A stretch of 14,916 bases of DNA from positions 1 through 14,916 of the forward strand of contig JAQSCR010000436.1 of assembly GCA_029945495.1 (NCBI GenBank), written 5' to 3'. The position numbers were made by a program, and so were the translations under genes. Source of the DNA: Pseudolabrys sp. Lineage in GTDB: Bacteria; Pseudomonadota; Alphaproteobacteria; Rhizobiales; Xanthobacteraceae. This document shows, piece after piece, positions 1-7,488 of this stretch. Each line of letters opens with the position of its first letter. Position 1 is the stretch's first letter. The notes under the pieces were generated by a model. It saw nothing but the letters and a program-made list of their open reading frames with translations. It ran no database searches and had not been told where the DNA came from.

Positions 1-525
1 CAGTACCTCAAGACGATCAAGCGCACCGGGCTCGCCAAGGGCCTGTTCTCCGAGCAGCGCTACCTGGATGACGGCGCGGAAAACCCGGATTTCGTCCTCA
101 ACAAGCCGGCCTATCGCAAGGCCAAGATCCTGGTCGCCGGCGACAATTTCGGCTGCGGCTCGAGCCGCGAGCACGCGCCCTGGGCGCTGATGGATTTCGG
201 TATCCGCTGCGTGATCTCGACCTCGTTCGGCGATATTTTCTACAACAACTGCTTCAAGAACGGCGTGCTGCCGATCCGCGTGTCGCCGGAGGATCTGGAG
301 AAGCTGTTCGACGACGCCGAGCGCGGCGCCAATTCGACTTTGTCGATCGATCTGGAAAAGCAGGAAATCAAGGGTCCCGACGGCGGCACGGTCAAGTTCG
401 AGATCGACGCCCACCGCAAGCACTGCATGCTCAACGGCCTCGACGATATCGGCCTGACCAAGCTCAAGGCCGACAAGATCGTCAGCTACGAGGCGAAAGC
501 CCAGGCGGCGCGGCCCTGGGCGTAA
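1..525 (+). CDS. leuD: 3-isopropylmalate dehydratase small subunit (partial, 5' end outside window)
   Basis: The window opens inside this gene. Frame 1 is open from the first base, and 174 residues are visible before the TAA. LeuD pairs with LeuC to form cytoplasmic isopropylmalate isomerase, which converts 2-isopropylmalate to 3-isopropylmalate in leucine synthesis. The swivelling aconitase-like domain is recognisable from the motif DNFGCGSSREHAPWAL near the start of the visible part and from the later segment SFGDIFYNNCFKNGVLP. Family members are about 200 residues, so roughly 25-30 N-terminal residues are missing. An internal ATG at 190 is not the start, because the conserved GCGSSREH motif lies upstream of it. 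leuB, the next enzyme of the pathway, lies about 10.5 kb away on the other strand. A palindromic repeat begins 8 bases after the stop. Confidence 0.95.
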   Translation, partial: QYLKTIKRTGLAKGLFSEQRYLDDGAENPDFVLNKPAYRKAKILVAGDNFGCGSSREHAPWALMDFGIRCVISTSFGDIFYNNCFKNGVLPIRVSPEDLEKLFDDAERGANSTLSIDLEKQEIKGPDGGTVKFEIDAHRKHCMLNGLDDIGLTKLKADKIVSYEAKAQAARPWA

Positions 526-533
526 GATAATCT

Positions 534-574
534 GTCATTCCGGGGCGCTCCAAAGGAGCGAGCCCGGAATCCAG
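534..574. repeat. Short interspersed palindromic (REP-like) repeat, copy A
   Basis: The ends GTCATTCCGGG and CCCGGAATCCAG can fold back on each other (ATTCCGGG/CCCGGAAT), with an inner stem CGCTCC/GGAGCG around an AAA loop. It lies just after the leuD stop. The same ends recur at 10945-10986, 11008-11047 and 14867-14907 with different inner stems of the same shape. Repeats with this consensus are common between genes in Bradyrhizobium and relatives. It may end or stabilise leuD mRNA, but there is no T-run. Confidence 0.85.
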
Positions 575-603
575 CTTCTGCCGAGTGCGTATCCGGATTC
601 CGC

Positions 604-834
604 CTACAGATCGATCTTGCTGTAGATCGTAATATTCAGGCCGATTTTTTCGCTGGAGAGTGCGACCGCGGCCGTGACGGTTTCATGACCTTCGATCTTG
701 CCGCTGGCGATGGCCGCGCGAATGGCCTTCTCGACCTCGCTTTGCGCGGTGAAGCTGACGGTTTTCAGGAACCGGTCAACCGACGCTTTCAAAGCCTTGT
801 CGCCCAACACTGCCATATTGCTTAAGACTGCCAT
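604..834 (-). CDS. Small DUF6494-like protein
   Basis: This is a 76-residue protein starting MAVLSNMAVLGDKALKAS. It has an amphipathic helical middle (VDRFLKTVSFTAQSEVEKAI) followed by RAAIASGKIEGHETVTAAVAL and a C-terminal beta-like segment (IGLNITIYSKIDL). The pattern, a helix, then EVEKAIR.A..SGK..GHE, then a short strand pair, matches my memory of the DUF6494 family (about 70 residues, function unknown). The reading frame continues upstream to an ATG at 900, but that part is proline- and arginine-rich and looks non-coding, so I start at 834. The ATG at 816 is an equally possible start, and neither has a strong ribosome binding site. The gene is divergent from the bactofilin gene and convergent on leuD. 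I infer no specific function. Confidence 0.6.
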   Translation of the reverse strand: MAVLSNMAVLGDKALKASVDRFLKTVSFTAQSEVEKAIRAAIASGKIEGHETVTAAVALSSEKIGLNITIYSKIDL

Positions 835-959
835 TTTGCCAATTCGCGGCCGCCTATTTTTAAGCCACGGCGGTGGCCGAGATACAGGCCCCGGCGGCAA
901 ATATCTGCCGGCCTAGTTAATGCCCGCGGGCGGCCCGACACACCGGCGTTATCGATATA

Positions 960-977
960 TGCAAGTTTCACTTTGCA
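960..977. promoter_or_regulatory. Inverted repeat upstream of bactofilin gene
   Basis: TGCAA and TTGCA flank an 8-base spacer in the AT-richer part of the divergent gap between the DUF6494-like gene and the bactofilin gene. The position suits an operator or promoter element, but five-base arms can arise by chance. The 252 bases between the two starts contain no other gene that I can support. Confidence 0.2.
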
Positions 978-1086
978 CGGGTCCGATCCGCCGTATGATC
1001 GATGCCACATGGACACCGGGGGGAAGTCACGTTCCGTTGGTGCCGCCGGCCTCGGACCGATCAACCATCGACGATAGGAGTGGGCG

Positions 1087-1665
1087 TTGAGTTATTTTTC
1101 ACAGTCAAAAAGTGGCGACAGCAGGGGCGCCACCAAGAGCGCCGATATCGGCGCCGCCGGGCCGAGGCTTGATGCACCGGCGCACAAGACGTCACCGTCG
1201 CAGGAGATCGTCTCGACGCTCGGTCCCGGCCTGCTGATCACCGGCAATGTCACCAGCACCGGCGCGGTTCAGGTTTTCGGCCGCATCATCGGCGACATTC
1301 ACGCCGCGCGCCTGTTGATCTGCAAGGGCGCCGTGGTCGAGGGCAAGGTCGTCGCACAGGAAGCCGTGATCGAGGGCCACTTCAAGGGCACCATTCACGG
1401 CAACAACGTCAAGCTGCAGGCCACCGCCGTCGTCGACGGCGAGATATTCAAGCAGTCGCTGGTCATCGAGCAGAACGCCCAGTTCGAAGGCGTGTCGCGC
1501 CGGCTCGAGAAGGCGGTCGAAGCGCCGACGGCCGATCAGGTCAGCGGTGCGAGCATCAACCATGCCCGCGCGCCGATCGCCGCGCTGGTTCCGGACGCGG
1601 AGCCGGCCGAGCAGAGCTATGCGGTGAACGGCAATGGCGGCGTACCGGCCGGGCAATCTTACTAA
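1087..1665 (+). CDS. Bactofilin (polymer-forming cytoskeletal protein)
   Basis: This is a 192-residue bactofilin (former DUF583). Bactofilins polymerise without nucleotide into filaments at the inner membrane and position cell-wall or polar machinery. The core, roughly residues 40-145, shows the regular beta-helix pattern with alternating hydrophobics and glycines: LGPGLLITGNVTSTGAVQVF, then GRIIGDI, GAVVEGKVVAQEAVIEGHFKGTI, ATAVVDGEI and NAQFEGVSRR. It is flanked by polar, disordered N- and C-terminal tails, as usual for the family. The start is TTG at 1087, chosen because AGGAG at 1076-1080 sits six bases upstream and no in-frame ATG precedes the core. There is no M23 peptidase gene beside it, a partner often found next to bactofilins elsewhere. 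A terminator follows at 1704-1736. Confidence 0.92.
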   Translation: MSYFSQSKSGDSRGATKSADIGAAGPRLDAPAHKTSPSQEIVSTLGPGLLITGNVTSTGAVQVFGRIIGDIHAARLLICKGAVVEGKVVAQEAVIEGHFKGTIHGNNVKLQATAVVDGEIFKQSLVIEQNAQFEGVSRRLEKAVEAPTADQVSGASINHARAPIAALVPDAEPAEQSYAVNGNGGVPAGQSY

Positions 1666-1703
1666 GATATCCCGCCAAGATCGTCGCCCAGGAATTGAGA
1701 AAA

Positions 1704-1736
1704 GGGCGCGGGCTTTTGTCCGCGCCTTTTGCTTTT
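1704..1736. terminator. Intrinsic terminator between convergent bactofilin and malyl-CoA thioesterase genes
   Basis: The stem GGCGCGG (1705-1711) / CCGCGCC (1720-1726) has an 8-base loop. It is preceded by A residues and followed by a T-rich tract (TTTTGCTTTTTT), so it could work in both directions. It lies about 40 bases after the bactofilin stop and before the 3' end of the minus-strand gene at 1772. Confidence 0.8.
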
Positions 1737-1771
1737 TTCAAGTGCCCCAAGTACCCAATGAGGCCGGCCCG

Positions 1772-2653
1772 TCAGGCCGCCTTTGCGGCGATCGCTTCGG
1801 CGATCATCACCGTGCGCCGCGCCATCTCGGCATGCAGACGCTCGACCATGCGGCCGTCGATCGACACCACGCCTTTTGACTTGTTCTCGGGCAATTCGAA
1901 CGCCGCGATCATCTTGCGCGCCCACGCCACTTCGTCCGCCGACGGCGAGAACGCGGCGTTGCATGGCTCGATCTGGTTGGGATGGATCAGGGTCTTGCCG
2001 TCGAAGCCGAATTCGACGCCTTGCTGGCATTCCACATAGAAGCCGTCGGCATTGGCGAGATCGTTGTAGACGCCGTCGAGAATATCGATGCCGTTGATGC
2101 GCGCGGCGGCCAGGCAGGTCGAAAGCCACGGCAGCATCGGCGCGCGCCCCGGCACGAGGCGGGCGCGGGTGTCCTTGGCGAGATCGTTGGTGCCCATGAC
2201 GAAGCCGGACAGCCGCGTCTCCGAATCCCTGGCCGCGGCGGCGATCGCCAGAATGTTGAAGATGGCGAGCGGCGTCTCGATCATCGCCCAGACCCGCGTC
2301 TTGACCGGCGTATGCATGTCGAGCAGGCGGCGGCCGATCATCTCCAGCGTATTGGGATTGGACACTTTCGGGATCAGGATGGCGTCGGGCACGGCCTGCG
2401 CGGCGGCGGCCAAATCGTCGGCGTGCCACGGCGTATCGACGGCATTGACGCGAATGAAAACTTCGCGTGCGCCAAAGCCGCCGCCCTTCACCACATCGGC
2501 GACCTGCTGGCGCGCCGCTTCCTTGGCGTCAGGCGCAACCGAATCCTCAAGGTCGAGGATGATGCCGTCGGCGGGCAAGGTCTTGGCCTTTTCCAGCGCG
2601 CGGGCGTTGGAGCCGGGCATATAGAGAACGCTGCGGCGCGGACGAATGATCAT
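1772..2653 (-). CDS. CitE-like CoA-ester lyase, probable (3S)-malyl-CoA thioesterase (Mcl2 type)
   Basis: This is a 293-residue TIM-barrel protein of the HpcH/HpaI aldolase (CitE) family. The visible signatures are RSVLYMPGSNARALEKA (7-23), LDLEDSVAP (33-41), FIRVNAVDT with Arg68, AILIPKVSN (91-99), MIET with Glu126 and GTNDLAK with Asp157 (the likely Mg2+ ligands), and FDGKTLIHPNQIEP (217-230). Length and motifs resemble, from memory, Rhodobacter sphaeroides Mcl2, which hydrolyses (3S)-malyl-CoA to malate and CoA at the end of the ethylmalonyl-CoA pathway. They fit less well to the longer Mcl1 lyase. A mesaconyl-CoA hydratase-like gene at 13809 supports that pathway. Citramalyl-CoA or another malyl-CoA lyase activity remains possible. 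The ribosome binding site is weak, and the ATG at 2653 is placed by homology at the N-terminus. Confidence 0.85.
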   Translation of the reverse strand: MIIRPRRSVLYMPGSNARALEKAKTLPADGIILDLEDSVAPDAKEAARQQVADVVKGGGFGAREVFIRVNAVDTPWHADDLAAAAQAVPDAILIPKVSNPNTLEMIGRRLLDMHTPVKTRVWAMIETPLAIFNILAIAAAARDSETRLSGFVMGTNDLAKDTRARLVPGRAPMLPWLSTCLAAARINGIDILDGVYNDLANADGFYVECQQGVEFGFDGKTLIHPNQIEPCNAAFSPSADEVAWARKMIAAFELPENKSKGVVSIDGRMVERLHAEMARRTVMIAEAIAAKAA

Positions 2654-2801
2654 GCTGAAACCCCGATGAACTTGCCTGAGCTTTATAACGCAGCAAAGGA
2701 CATGCCACCACAGGACTTAGCCCAACTGGATTTGCTACCACAATGACAGACGGCCGCCGCGGGACGAACACGGTCTGCCGATGGCGATCTGGGCGTGACG
2801 G

Positions 2802-4433
2802 CTAGCGCGCGCCGACCGTGTAGCGGCCCGGGTACCGCTGTGCGCCGTTGACCGGCTCGCCGGATTTCAAAATTTTATAGAGCTGAAAGCGGTCGCCGTC
2901 GGCCACCAGCTTCAGCCGGCCGGGGTCGGGATTGGGCGCTTCGTCCTCGGTGAACAGAACATAGAGATAATCGAATTTGGTCCAGTTCAGCCAGAATGCC
3001 GGCGTGCCCGGCACCGGGTGCTCGGTGGCGACGATCAATTGCGCGACCGAAGGCGGCGTGCCGTCCTGGGTATCGGCAAAGTCTTTGTACTCCGGCTTCA
3101 CGTGCAAGATCTGCTTGCCGGGAACAGTAAACACCGTCGTCACCAGTGCGGAGCGTTCGATGGTGGCGATACAGGCCGCGTGCACGATACCGAGATCGCG
3201 CACATCCTCGCCGAGCGAACGGTCGGCATAGGACACGAATACCTTCGAACCCGGCGCGATGCGTTTGACCGACGAACGGAACTGGCTGGTCGAATCCGAC
3301 AGCTGCGTCCAGTTGTAGTCGATCTCGATCAGCCGGCCGGCGATCAGAATGACGAGAATGACCATGAAGCCGCGCCGCACCAGGCGGCGGCGCAATTCCA
3401 GATCGCCGCAGGCGAACAGCATGAAGGCGACGCCGATCGGAACGCGCTGGTCGGTCATGTAGGTGTCGAACATCACGCGCGGCAGCGCCAGATAGACCAC
3501 GGCGCCGACGGCGAGCAACACGAACACAAGCGGATGAAAGCGCAGCACGCGATGGCGGACGGCCCAAACCAAAGCCACGACCATGACGCTGATCAGCGCG
3601 AAGGCGGCGATGTCGGAGTAGTCGGTGACGATGTACATCAGGCCGTCGATCTTGCCGCGCTGATCCCAATAGATGCCGGAGGCAAGCCTCATGGTCGGGC
3701 TGGCGGCCAGCAAGGGCGCGGCGGCGAGAAACGGCAAGCCGCTGGCGACGAAATCGACGATGCGGCCCGGCCATGGGCGGTCGCGCTGCTCCCACAGCCG
3801 CAGCGCCTCAAACGACAGCACGCCGATGCCGTAAATGCCGAGCGCCGACAGGTGGCAGAAAAACAGGACGACCACGCAGGCCGACGACAGCACCATGCGC
3901 AACGGCCAGATGCGTTCGCGCACCGCAACCCAGCCGGCAAGCGCCCACAGCGCGACGCCAACGCCGAAAATATAGTTCATCAACCCGACCAGAAAGACGA
4001 AATTATAAAGCAGCGGAATGGCGAACAGCGGCATTGCCGACCAGCGGCCGATCAGCGCGCGGTTCAGCGCCAATATGCCGGAGATGATGAGCGCAAACAT
4101 CGTGACGATATAGACCTGGCCCGCGACGTAGATATTCATGAACCGCGCCAACGTCGGCACGATGAAGTCCATGGTCAAGTTCGGGATCACCTGCCAGTTG
4201 ATTTCGTAGAATTCCGCGAGCTTCGGATTCGTCGCCAAGGTGGCGATCACCTGCATTCGCGACAGGTGGTTGACGTAGTCCGACAGCGGCGGCAGCGGAT
4301 GGGTCCAGATCGGAATCGAGATCAGCAACGTGAACGCTGCGAACAGCACGGCGATCTGCCCGCCGGTGAACCCCTGGGCGCGGGAACGCGGCGCGGCAGG
4401 CTGCGCGAGGATCGGTTTGTCAGGTGAGAGCAT
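2802..4433 (-). CDS. Polytopic membrane protein, GT-C glycosyltransferase-like
   Basis: This 543-residue protein has about ten predicted membrane segments (roughly 26-44, 103-124, 133-150, 153-171, 180-200, 225-243, 275-292, 299-317, 331-345 and 354-369) and a soluble C-terminal domain (about 370-543). After the first membrane helix comes HPLPPLSDYVNHLSR (45-59). An acidic residue, here Asp52, in the first non-cytoplasmic loop is the hallmark position of GT-C fold sugar transferases. The overall plan (helical core plus C-terminal extracytoplasmic domain) also fits that class, which uses polyprenyl-phosphate sugars. I cannot name a substrate. No polysaccharide genes are nearby, so context does not help. 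The start at 4433 has AGG seven bases upstream. It follows the same strand as the malyl-CoA gene, but 148 bases separate them. Confidence 0.75.
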   Translation of the reverse strand: MLSPDKPILAQPAAPRSRAQGFTGGQIAVLFAAFTLLISIPIWTHPLPPLSDYVNHLSRMQVIATLATNPKLAEFYEINWQVIPNLTMDFIVPTLARFMNIYVAGQVYIVTMFALIISGILALNRALIGRWSAMPLFAIPLLYNFVFLVGLMNYIFGVGVALWALAGWVAVRERIWPLRMVLSSACVVVLFFCHLSALGIYGIGVLSFEALRLWEQRDRPWPGRIVDFVASGLPFLAAAPLLAASPTMRLASGIYWDQRGKIDGLMYIVTDYSDIAAFALISVMVVALVWAVRHRVLRFHPLVFVLLAVGAVVYLALPRVMFDTYMTDQRVPIGVAFMLFACGDLELRRRLVRRGFMVILVILIAGRLIEIDYNWTQLSDSTSQFRSSVKRIAPGSKVFVSYADRSLGEDVRDLGIVHAACIATIERSALVTTVFTVPGKQILHVKPEYKDFADTQDGTPPSVAQLIVATEHPVPGTPAFWLNWTKFDYLYVLFTEDEAPNPDPGRLKLVADGDRFQLYKILKSGEPVNGAQRYPGRYTVGAR

Positions 4434-4663
4434 GGAAAACCTGGTTTGAACCTATCCATCGTCGATTCGACCTGAACACGCGATGAACACCCCCGTTTAC
4501 CTTGGCAGAGGTTACCGCGGCGTGACCGCGCCTAAAGTCGCAGGAAAGCACAGCTTTTCCGCGCCGACGGCGGCGGCGCCGGTTCCATTGGCGGATCGGC
4601 CATGACGCTTGCGTCGCCTGTTGCGGTATGGAAAAGAACCGGCACCACCGGACGCAAAAACCG

Positions 4664-5338
4664 ATGAATTTTCCAAAACGACTGATCGACGGCTACCGCG
4701 CCTTTTGCGACGGACGTCTGCAGACCGAGCAGGACCGCTATCGCGAGCTGGCCGAAAATGGCCAATCGCCCGAAATCATGGTGATCGGCTGCTGCGATTC
4801 CCGCGTTTCGCCGGAAGTCGTCTTCGATGCCAGCCCGGGCGAACTGTTCGTGGTGCGCAATATCGGCAATCTGGTGCCGCCCTACACGCCCGACGGCGCG
4901 CAGCGCGCCGTCTCGGCGGCCCTGGAATTCGCGGTCCAGGTGCTCAGGGTCAAGCACATCGTCGTGCTGGGCCACGGCCAATGTGGCGGCATCCGCGCCT
5001 ATGCCGAGCAGGGCAAGCCGCTATCGCCGGGCGATTTCATCGGCAAATGGATGGACATGATCAAGCCCGCGGCCGAAGTCGTTGGCGCGCGCGAGAAATA
5101 TGCGAGTCAGCTCGACTATCTCACGGCGCTGGAACATCAATCGATGGTCACCACGCTCGACAATTTGATGACGTTTCCCTGCGTGCGGATTCTCGTCGAA
5201 CGCAAGAAGCTGCAATTGCACGCGGCCTATTTCGCCGTCGGCACGGGCATGCTTTCGGTGCGCGATCCGGACACCGGCGCCTTTGCCTCGATCGCCGGCG
5301 CCAGGCATTTGCCCGCGTTCAGCGAGCCGCGATTCTAG
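4664..5338 (+). CDS. Beta-class carbonic anhydrase
   Basis: This is a 224-residue beta-carbonic anhydrase that interconverts CO2 and bicarbonate in the cytoplasm. The zinc-binding motifs are clear: CCDSR (Cys43 with the Asp45/Arg47 dyad) and HGQCGG (His104 and Cys107), numbered from the start used here. Other family signatures are RNIGNLVPPY (65-74) and SAALEFAVQVL (84-94). An upstream in-frame ATG at 4628 would add 12 residues (MEKNRHHRTQKP). I prefer 4664 because MNFPKRLIDGYRAF matches the usual N-terminus, though neither start has a strong ribosome binding site. The upstream gap of 230 bases is shared with the divergent membrane-protein gene. Bicarbonate from this enzyme could feed carboxylases, including those of the ethylmalonyl-CoA pathway, but that link is an inference. 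Confidence 0.95.
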   Translation: MNFPKRLIDGYRAFCDGRLQTEQDRYRELAENGQSPEIMVIGCCDSRVSPEVVFDASPGELFVVRNIGNLVPPYTPDGAQRAVSAALEFAVQVLRVKHIVVLGHGQCGGIRAYAEQGKPLSPGDFIGKWMDMIKPAAEVVGAREKYASQLDYLTALEHQSMVTTLDNLMTFPCVRILVERKKLQLHAAYFAVGTGMLSVRDPDTGAFASIAGARHLPAFSEPRF

Positions 5339-5354
5339 GCGGCGCGCTCAAACG

Positions 5355-5382
5355 AAATCTGGCGGCTTGCGCCGCCAGATTT
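5355..5382. terminator. Perfect hairpin between convergent carbonic anhydrase and asd genes
   Basis: AAATCTGGCGG (5355-5365) and CCGCCAGATTT (5372-5382) form a perfect 11-bp stem with a 6-base loop. It lies between the two stop codons. The stem itself ends in TTT on either strand, so it could act on both transcripts, but there is no long T-run. Its action as a terminator is therefore an inference. Confidence 0.65.
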
Positions 5383-5422
5383 GTGTCGTCTGAATTACAC
5401 CGGCAGGATTGCGCGGCCAAAA

Positions 5423-6457
5423 TCACGCCGCTTTGCGCTTGGCCTGAATGAGCTTGCGGTTGATCAGGCTCTCGGCGATCTGGATCGTGTTGAGCGCCGC
5501 GCCCTTGCGCAGATTGTCCGACACCACCCACATTTCCAGGCCGTTATCGACGGTCGGGTCGGTGCGGATGCGGCTTATGTAGGTCGCATCCTCGCCGACG
5601 CATTCATACGGCGTGGTGTAGCCGCCCGGCTCGCGCTTATCGATCACCAGACAACCCGGCGCACTGCGCAGGATTTCACGCGCTTCGTCTTCCGAAATCG
5701 GATTTTCGAACTCAATGTTGACGGCTTCCGAGTGGCCGACGAACACCGGCACGCGCACGCAAGTGGCGGTCAGCTTGATTTTGGGATCAAGAATCTTCTT
5801 GGTCTCCATCATCATCTTCCACTCTTCCTTGGTGTAGCCGTCTTCCATGAACACATCGATCTGCGGAATGACGTTGAAGGCGATGCGCTTCGGAAACTTC
5901 TTGGTGACGATTTCGCCGACCGTGTAGACCGCCTTGGTCTGCTGGAACAGTTCGTCCATCGCATCCTTGCCGGCGCCCGACACCGACTGATAGGTCGCGA
6001 CGACGACGCGCTTGATCGTGGCGCGATCGTGCAACGGCTTGAGCGCGACGACGAGCTGCGCGGTCGAGCAGTTCGGATTGGCGATGATGCCCTTCTTCGA
6101 GAAGCCCGACAGCGCGTCGGCGTTCACTTCCGGCACCACCAGCGGCACGTCCGGGTCCATGCGCCAGGCCGACGAATTGTCGATCACCACCGCGCCCTGC
6201 GCGGCGATCTTCGGCGACCATTCAAGCGACACCAAGCCGCCCGCCGACATCAGACAGATGTCGACGTCGGAGAAGTCGTAATGGTCGAGCGCCTTGACCT
6301 TCAGGATCTTGTCGCCGAACGAGCATTCCTGGCCCATGCTTTTACGCGAGGCGAGCGCGACCACTTCGTCGGCCGGAAATTTGCGTTCGTCCAAGATGTT
6401 GAGCATTTCGCGACCGACATTGCCGGTAGCGCCCACCACGGCGACCTTGTAACCCAT
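5423..6457 (-). CDS. asd: Aspartate-semialdehyde dehydrogenase
   Basis: This 344-residue enzyme reduces beta-aspartyl phosphate to aspartate semialdehyde with NADPH, feeding lysine/diaminopimelate, threonine and methionine synthesis. It has the N-terminal Rossmann motif VVGATGNVG (7-15), the phosphate/NADP region SAGG (71-74), the catalytic cysteine in NPNCSTAQ (Cys130), QSVSGAGKDAMDEL (157-170) and the C-terminal active-site stretch RVPVFVGHSEAV with His242. The frame stays open upstream to an ATG at 6862. I start at 6457 because the protein then begins MGYKVAVVGATG as in the family, and GGAGAG lies seven bases before this ATG. The longer start would also overlap the divergent gene at 6614. 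Confidence 0.97.
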   Translation of the reverse strand: MGYKVAVVGATGNVGREMLNILDERKFPADEVVALASRKSMGQECSFGDKILKVKALDHYDFSDVDICLMSAGGLVSLEWSPKIAAQGAVVIDNSSAWRMDPDVPLVVPEVNADALSGFSKKGIIANPNCSTAQLVVALKPLHDRATIKRVVVATYQSVSGAGKDAMDELFQQTKAVYTVGEIVTKKFPKRIAFNVIPQIDVFMEDGYTKEEWKMMMETKKILDPKIKLTATCVRVPVFVGHSEAVNIEFENPISEDEAREILRSAPGCLVIDKREPGGYTTPYECVGEDATYISRIRTDPTVDNGLEMWVVSDNLRKGAALNTIQIAESLINRKLIQAKRKAA

Positions 6458-6613
6458 TGTTAACTCTCCGAAATAATTCCCCGGTCTCAACTTCACACAA
6501 CGCAACCGGATCGCAGCGCTTCTAGGCGAGAATGGCGTCGATGACAACGCCGGCGACGGCACCTGGGGCGGATGGCGCCCAAATGTCGCCGAGGTGTTGC
6601 CGAGGGAGCGCTT

Positions 6614-7396
6614 ATGCACCCGGCCCTGCATTCCTGGCGCGAGGAGTTGCCCGCCCATTTCGTGCGGGCTCTCGCTTATGTGGGTGGGTGGGCGATCCTT
6701 TCCATAGCGGCGGCGCAATTCTTTCAATCGCCGCCGGTGAAGACTGCCATCGCTCCGGTTGATCGTTCGGACTGGATCGAGATCGAGCGGCCGTTTCCGG
6801 CCTTTGCCCTGGCCATACCGGAAGCCGGCGGCCAGCCCTCGAGCTACGCCATCCGCCGTCATGCCGCAGGCGGCGGCCGCAAGGACATCCTGAGCCTGGG
6901 CGAGCCGGACGCGCCGACACCCTTTTTACAGGTGGAGATTTACCGCCCCGGCAGCGAGCCTGTGACCTTTGCCGGACCCGTGGCCGAGGTCGCCGACGGC
7001 GCCGCCGCGCTCGGTCCGGCCGCATTGACGCCGGACGGCGAGCCGCTAGCCAGCAAATTCGGCCCGCTCAACCTCGTCAGTTTCGAGACCTCCAACGGCG
7101 TGGCACGCCAGTGCCTCGGCTTCGTCCGTGCCTATGACGATCCGAACCTCCGGCTGTCGGGCTGGTTCTGTCAGGCGGGAAGTCTGGTGGCGCGCAGCAC
7201 TCTGGCCTGCGCGCTCGACCGGCTGACTTTGCTGGCGGCCGGCAGCGAGCCGAAGGTCGGCGCGCTGTTCGCGCAGGCCGAACTGCACCGCAGCTTCTGC
7301 GGCCAGCGCGAACCGCTGCTGGCGGCGACGCCGAAATACCGGTTGCTGTGGCAGGCCCTCGCGACACGCCCGGAGCCGCGCCGCGTCGGGCGCTGA
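6614..7396 (+). CDS. Membrane-anchored protein of unknown function with four cysteines
   Basis: This 260-residue protein matches no family I can name. It has a short basic/polar N-terminus, one membrane segment (about 17-37, ALAYVGGWAILSIAAA), then a domain presumably in the periplasm. Four cysteines lie in the C-terminal half (167, 186, 199 and 229), a pattern that could form two disulfides. The motif VSFETSNGVARQCLGF and a second segment LRLSGWFCQ look like conserved core strands. The start at 6614 is preceded by GGGAG at a normal distance. An ATG at 6572 in the same frame lacks this site and adds low-complexity sequence. The gene is divergent from asd and lies 92 bases upstream of the ECF sigma gene on the same strand. 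It might be co-transcribed with the sigma module or simply neighbour it. Confidence 0.75.
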   Translation: MHPALHSWREELPAHFVRALAYVGGWAILSIAAAQFFQSPPVKTAIAPVDRSDWIEIERPFPAFALAIPEAGGQPSSYAIRRHAAGGGRKDILSLGEPDAPTPFLQVEIYRPGSEPVTFAGPVAEVADGAAALGPAALTPDGEPLASKFGPLNLVSFETSNGVARQCLGFVRAYDDPNLRLSGWFCQAGSLVARSTLACALDRLTLLAAGSEPKVGALFAQAELHRSFCGQREPLLAATPKYRLLWQALATRPEPRRVGR

Positions 7397-7488
7397 CGCT
7401 TCCGCGCCGAAATCGAATGCCGTTGCATTGCCGTGCCGCCGGCCCGATAGTTTCATCGTCCGATTGATCGAACGGCAAAGGTCCTTGC

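Noticed and set aside
1982..2746. A 254-codon plus-strand open frame opposite the Mcl2-like gene
   Set aside because: Most of it is antisense shadow. Only its last 26 codons lie in the intergenic leader, discussed as a weak separate candidate.
3018..4427. A 469-codon plus-strand open frame opposite the GT-C-like gene
   Set aside because: Its product is a repetitive mix of His, Asp, Arg, Gln and Gly with no hydrophobic core, typical of the antisense of a GC-rich gene. The minus strand encodes a coherent membrane protein.
5381..6463. A 360-codon plus-strand open frame opposite asd
   Set aside because: It mirrors asd, has a His/Arg/Asp-rich composition and no family features.
6458..6862. N-terminal extension of asd to an ATG at 6862
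   Set aside because: The family start and a good ribosome binding site are at 6457, and the extension overlaps the divergent gene at 6614 and reads as non-coding.
7397..7488. An autoregulatory ECF promoter before the sigma gene
   Set aside because: I found no GGAA-type box at 16-17 bases from a CGT-type box. Only a short AATGC/GCATT repeat at 7416-7429 is visible.
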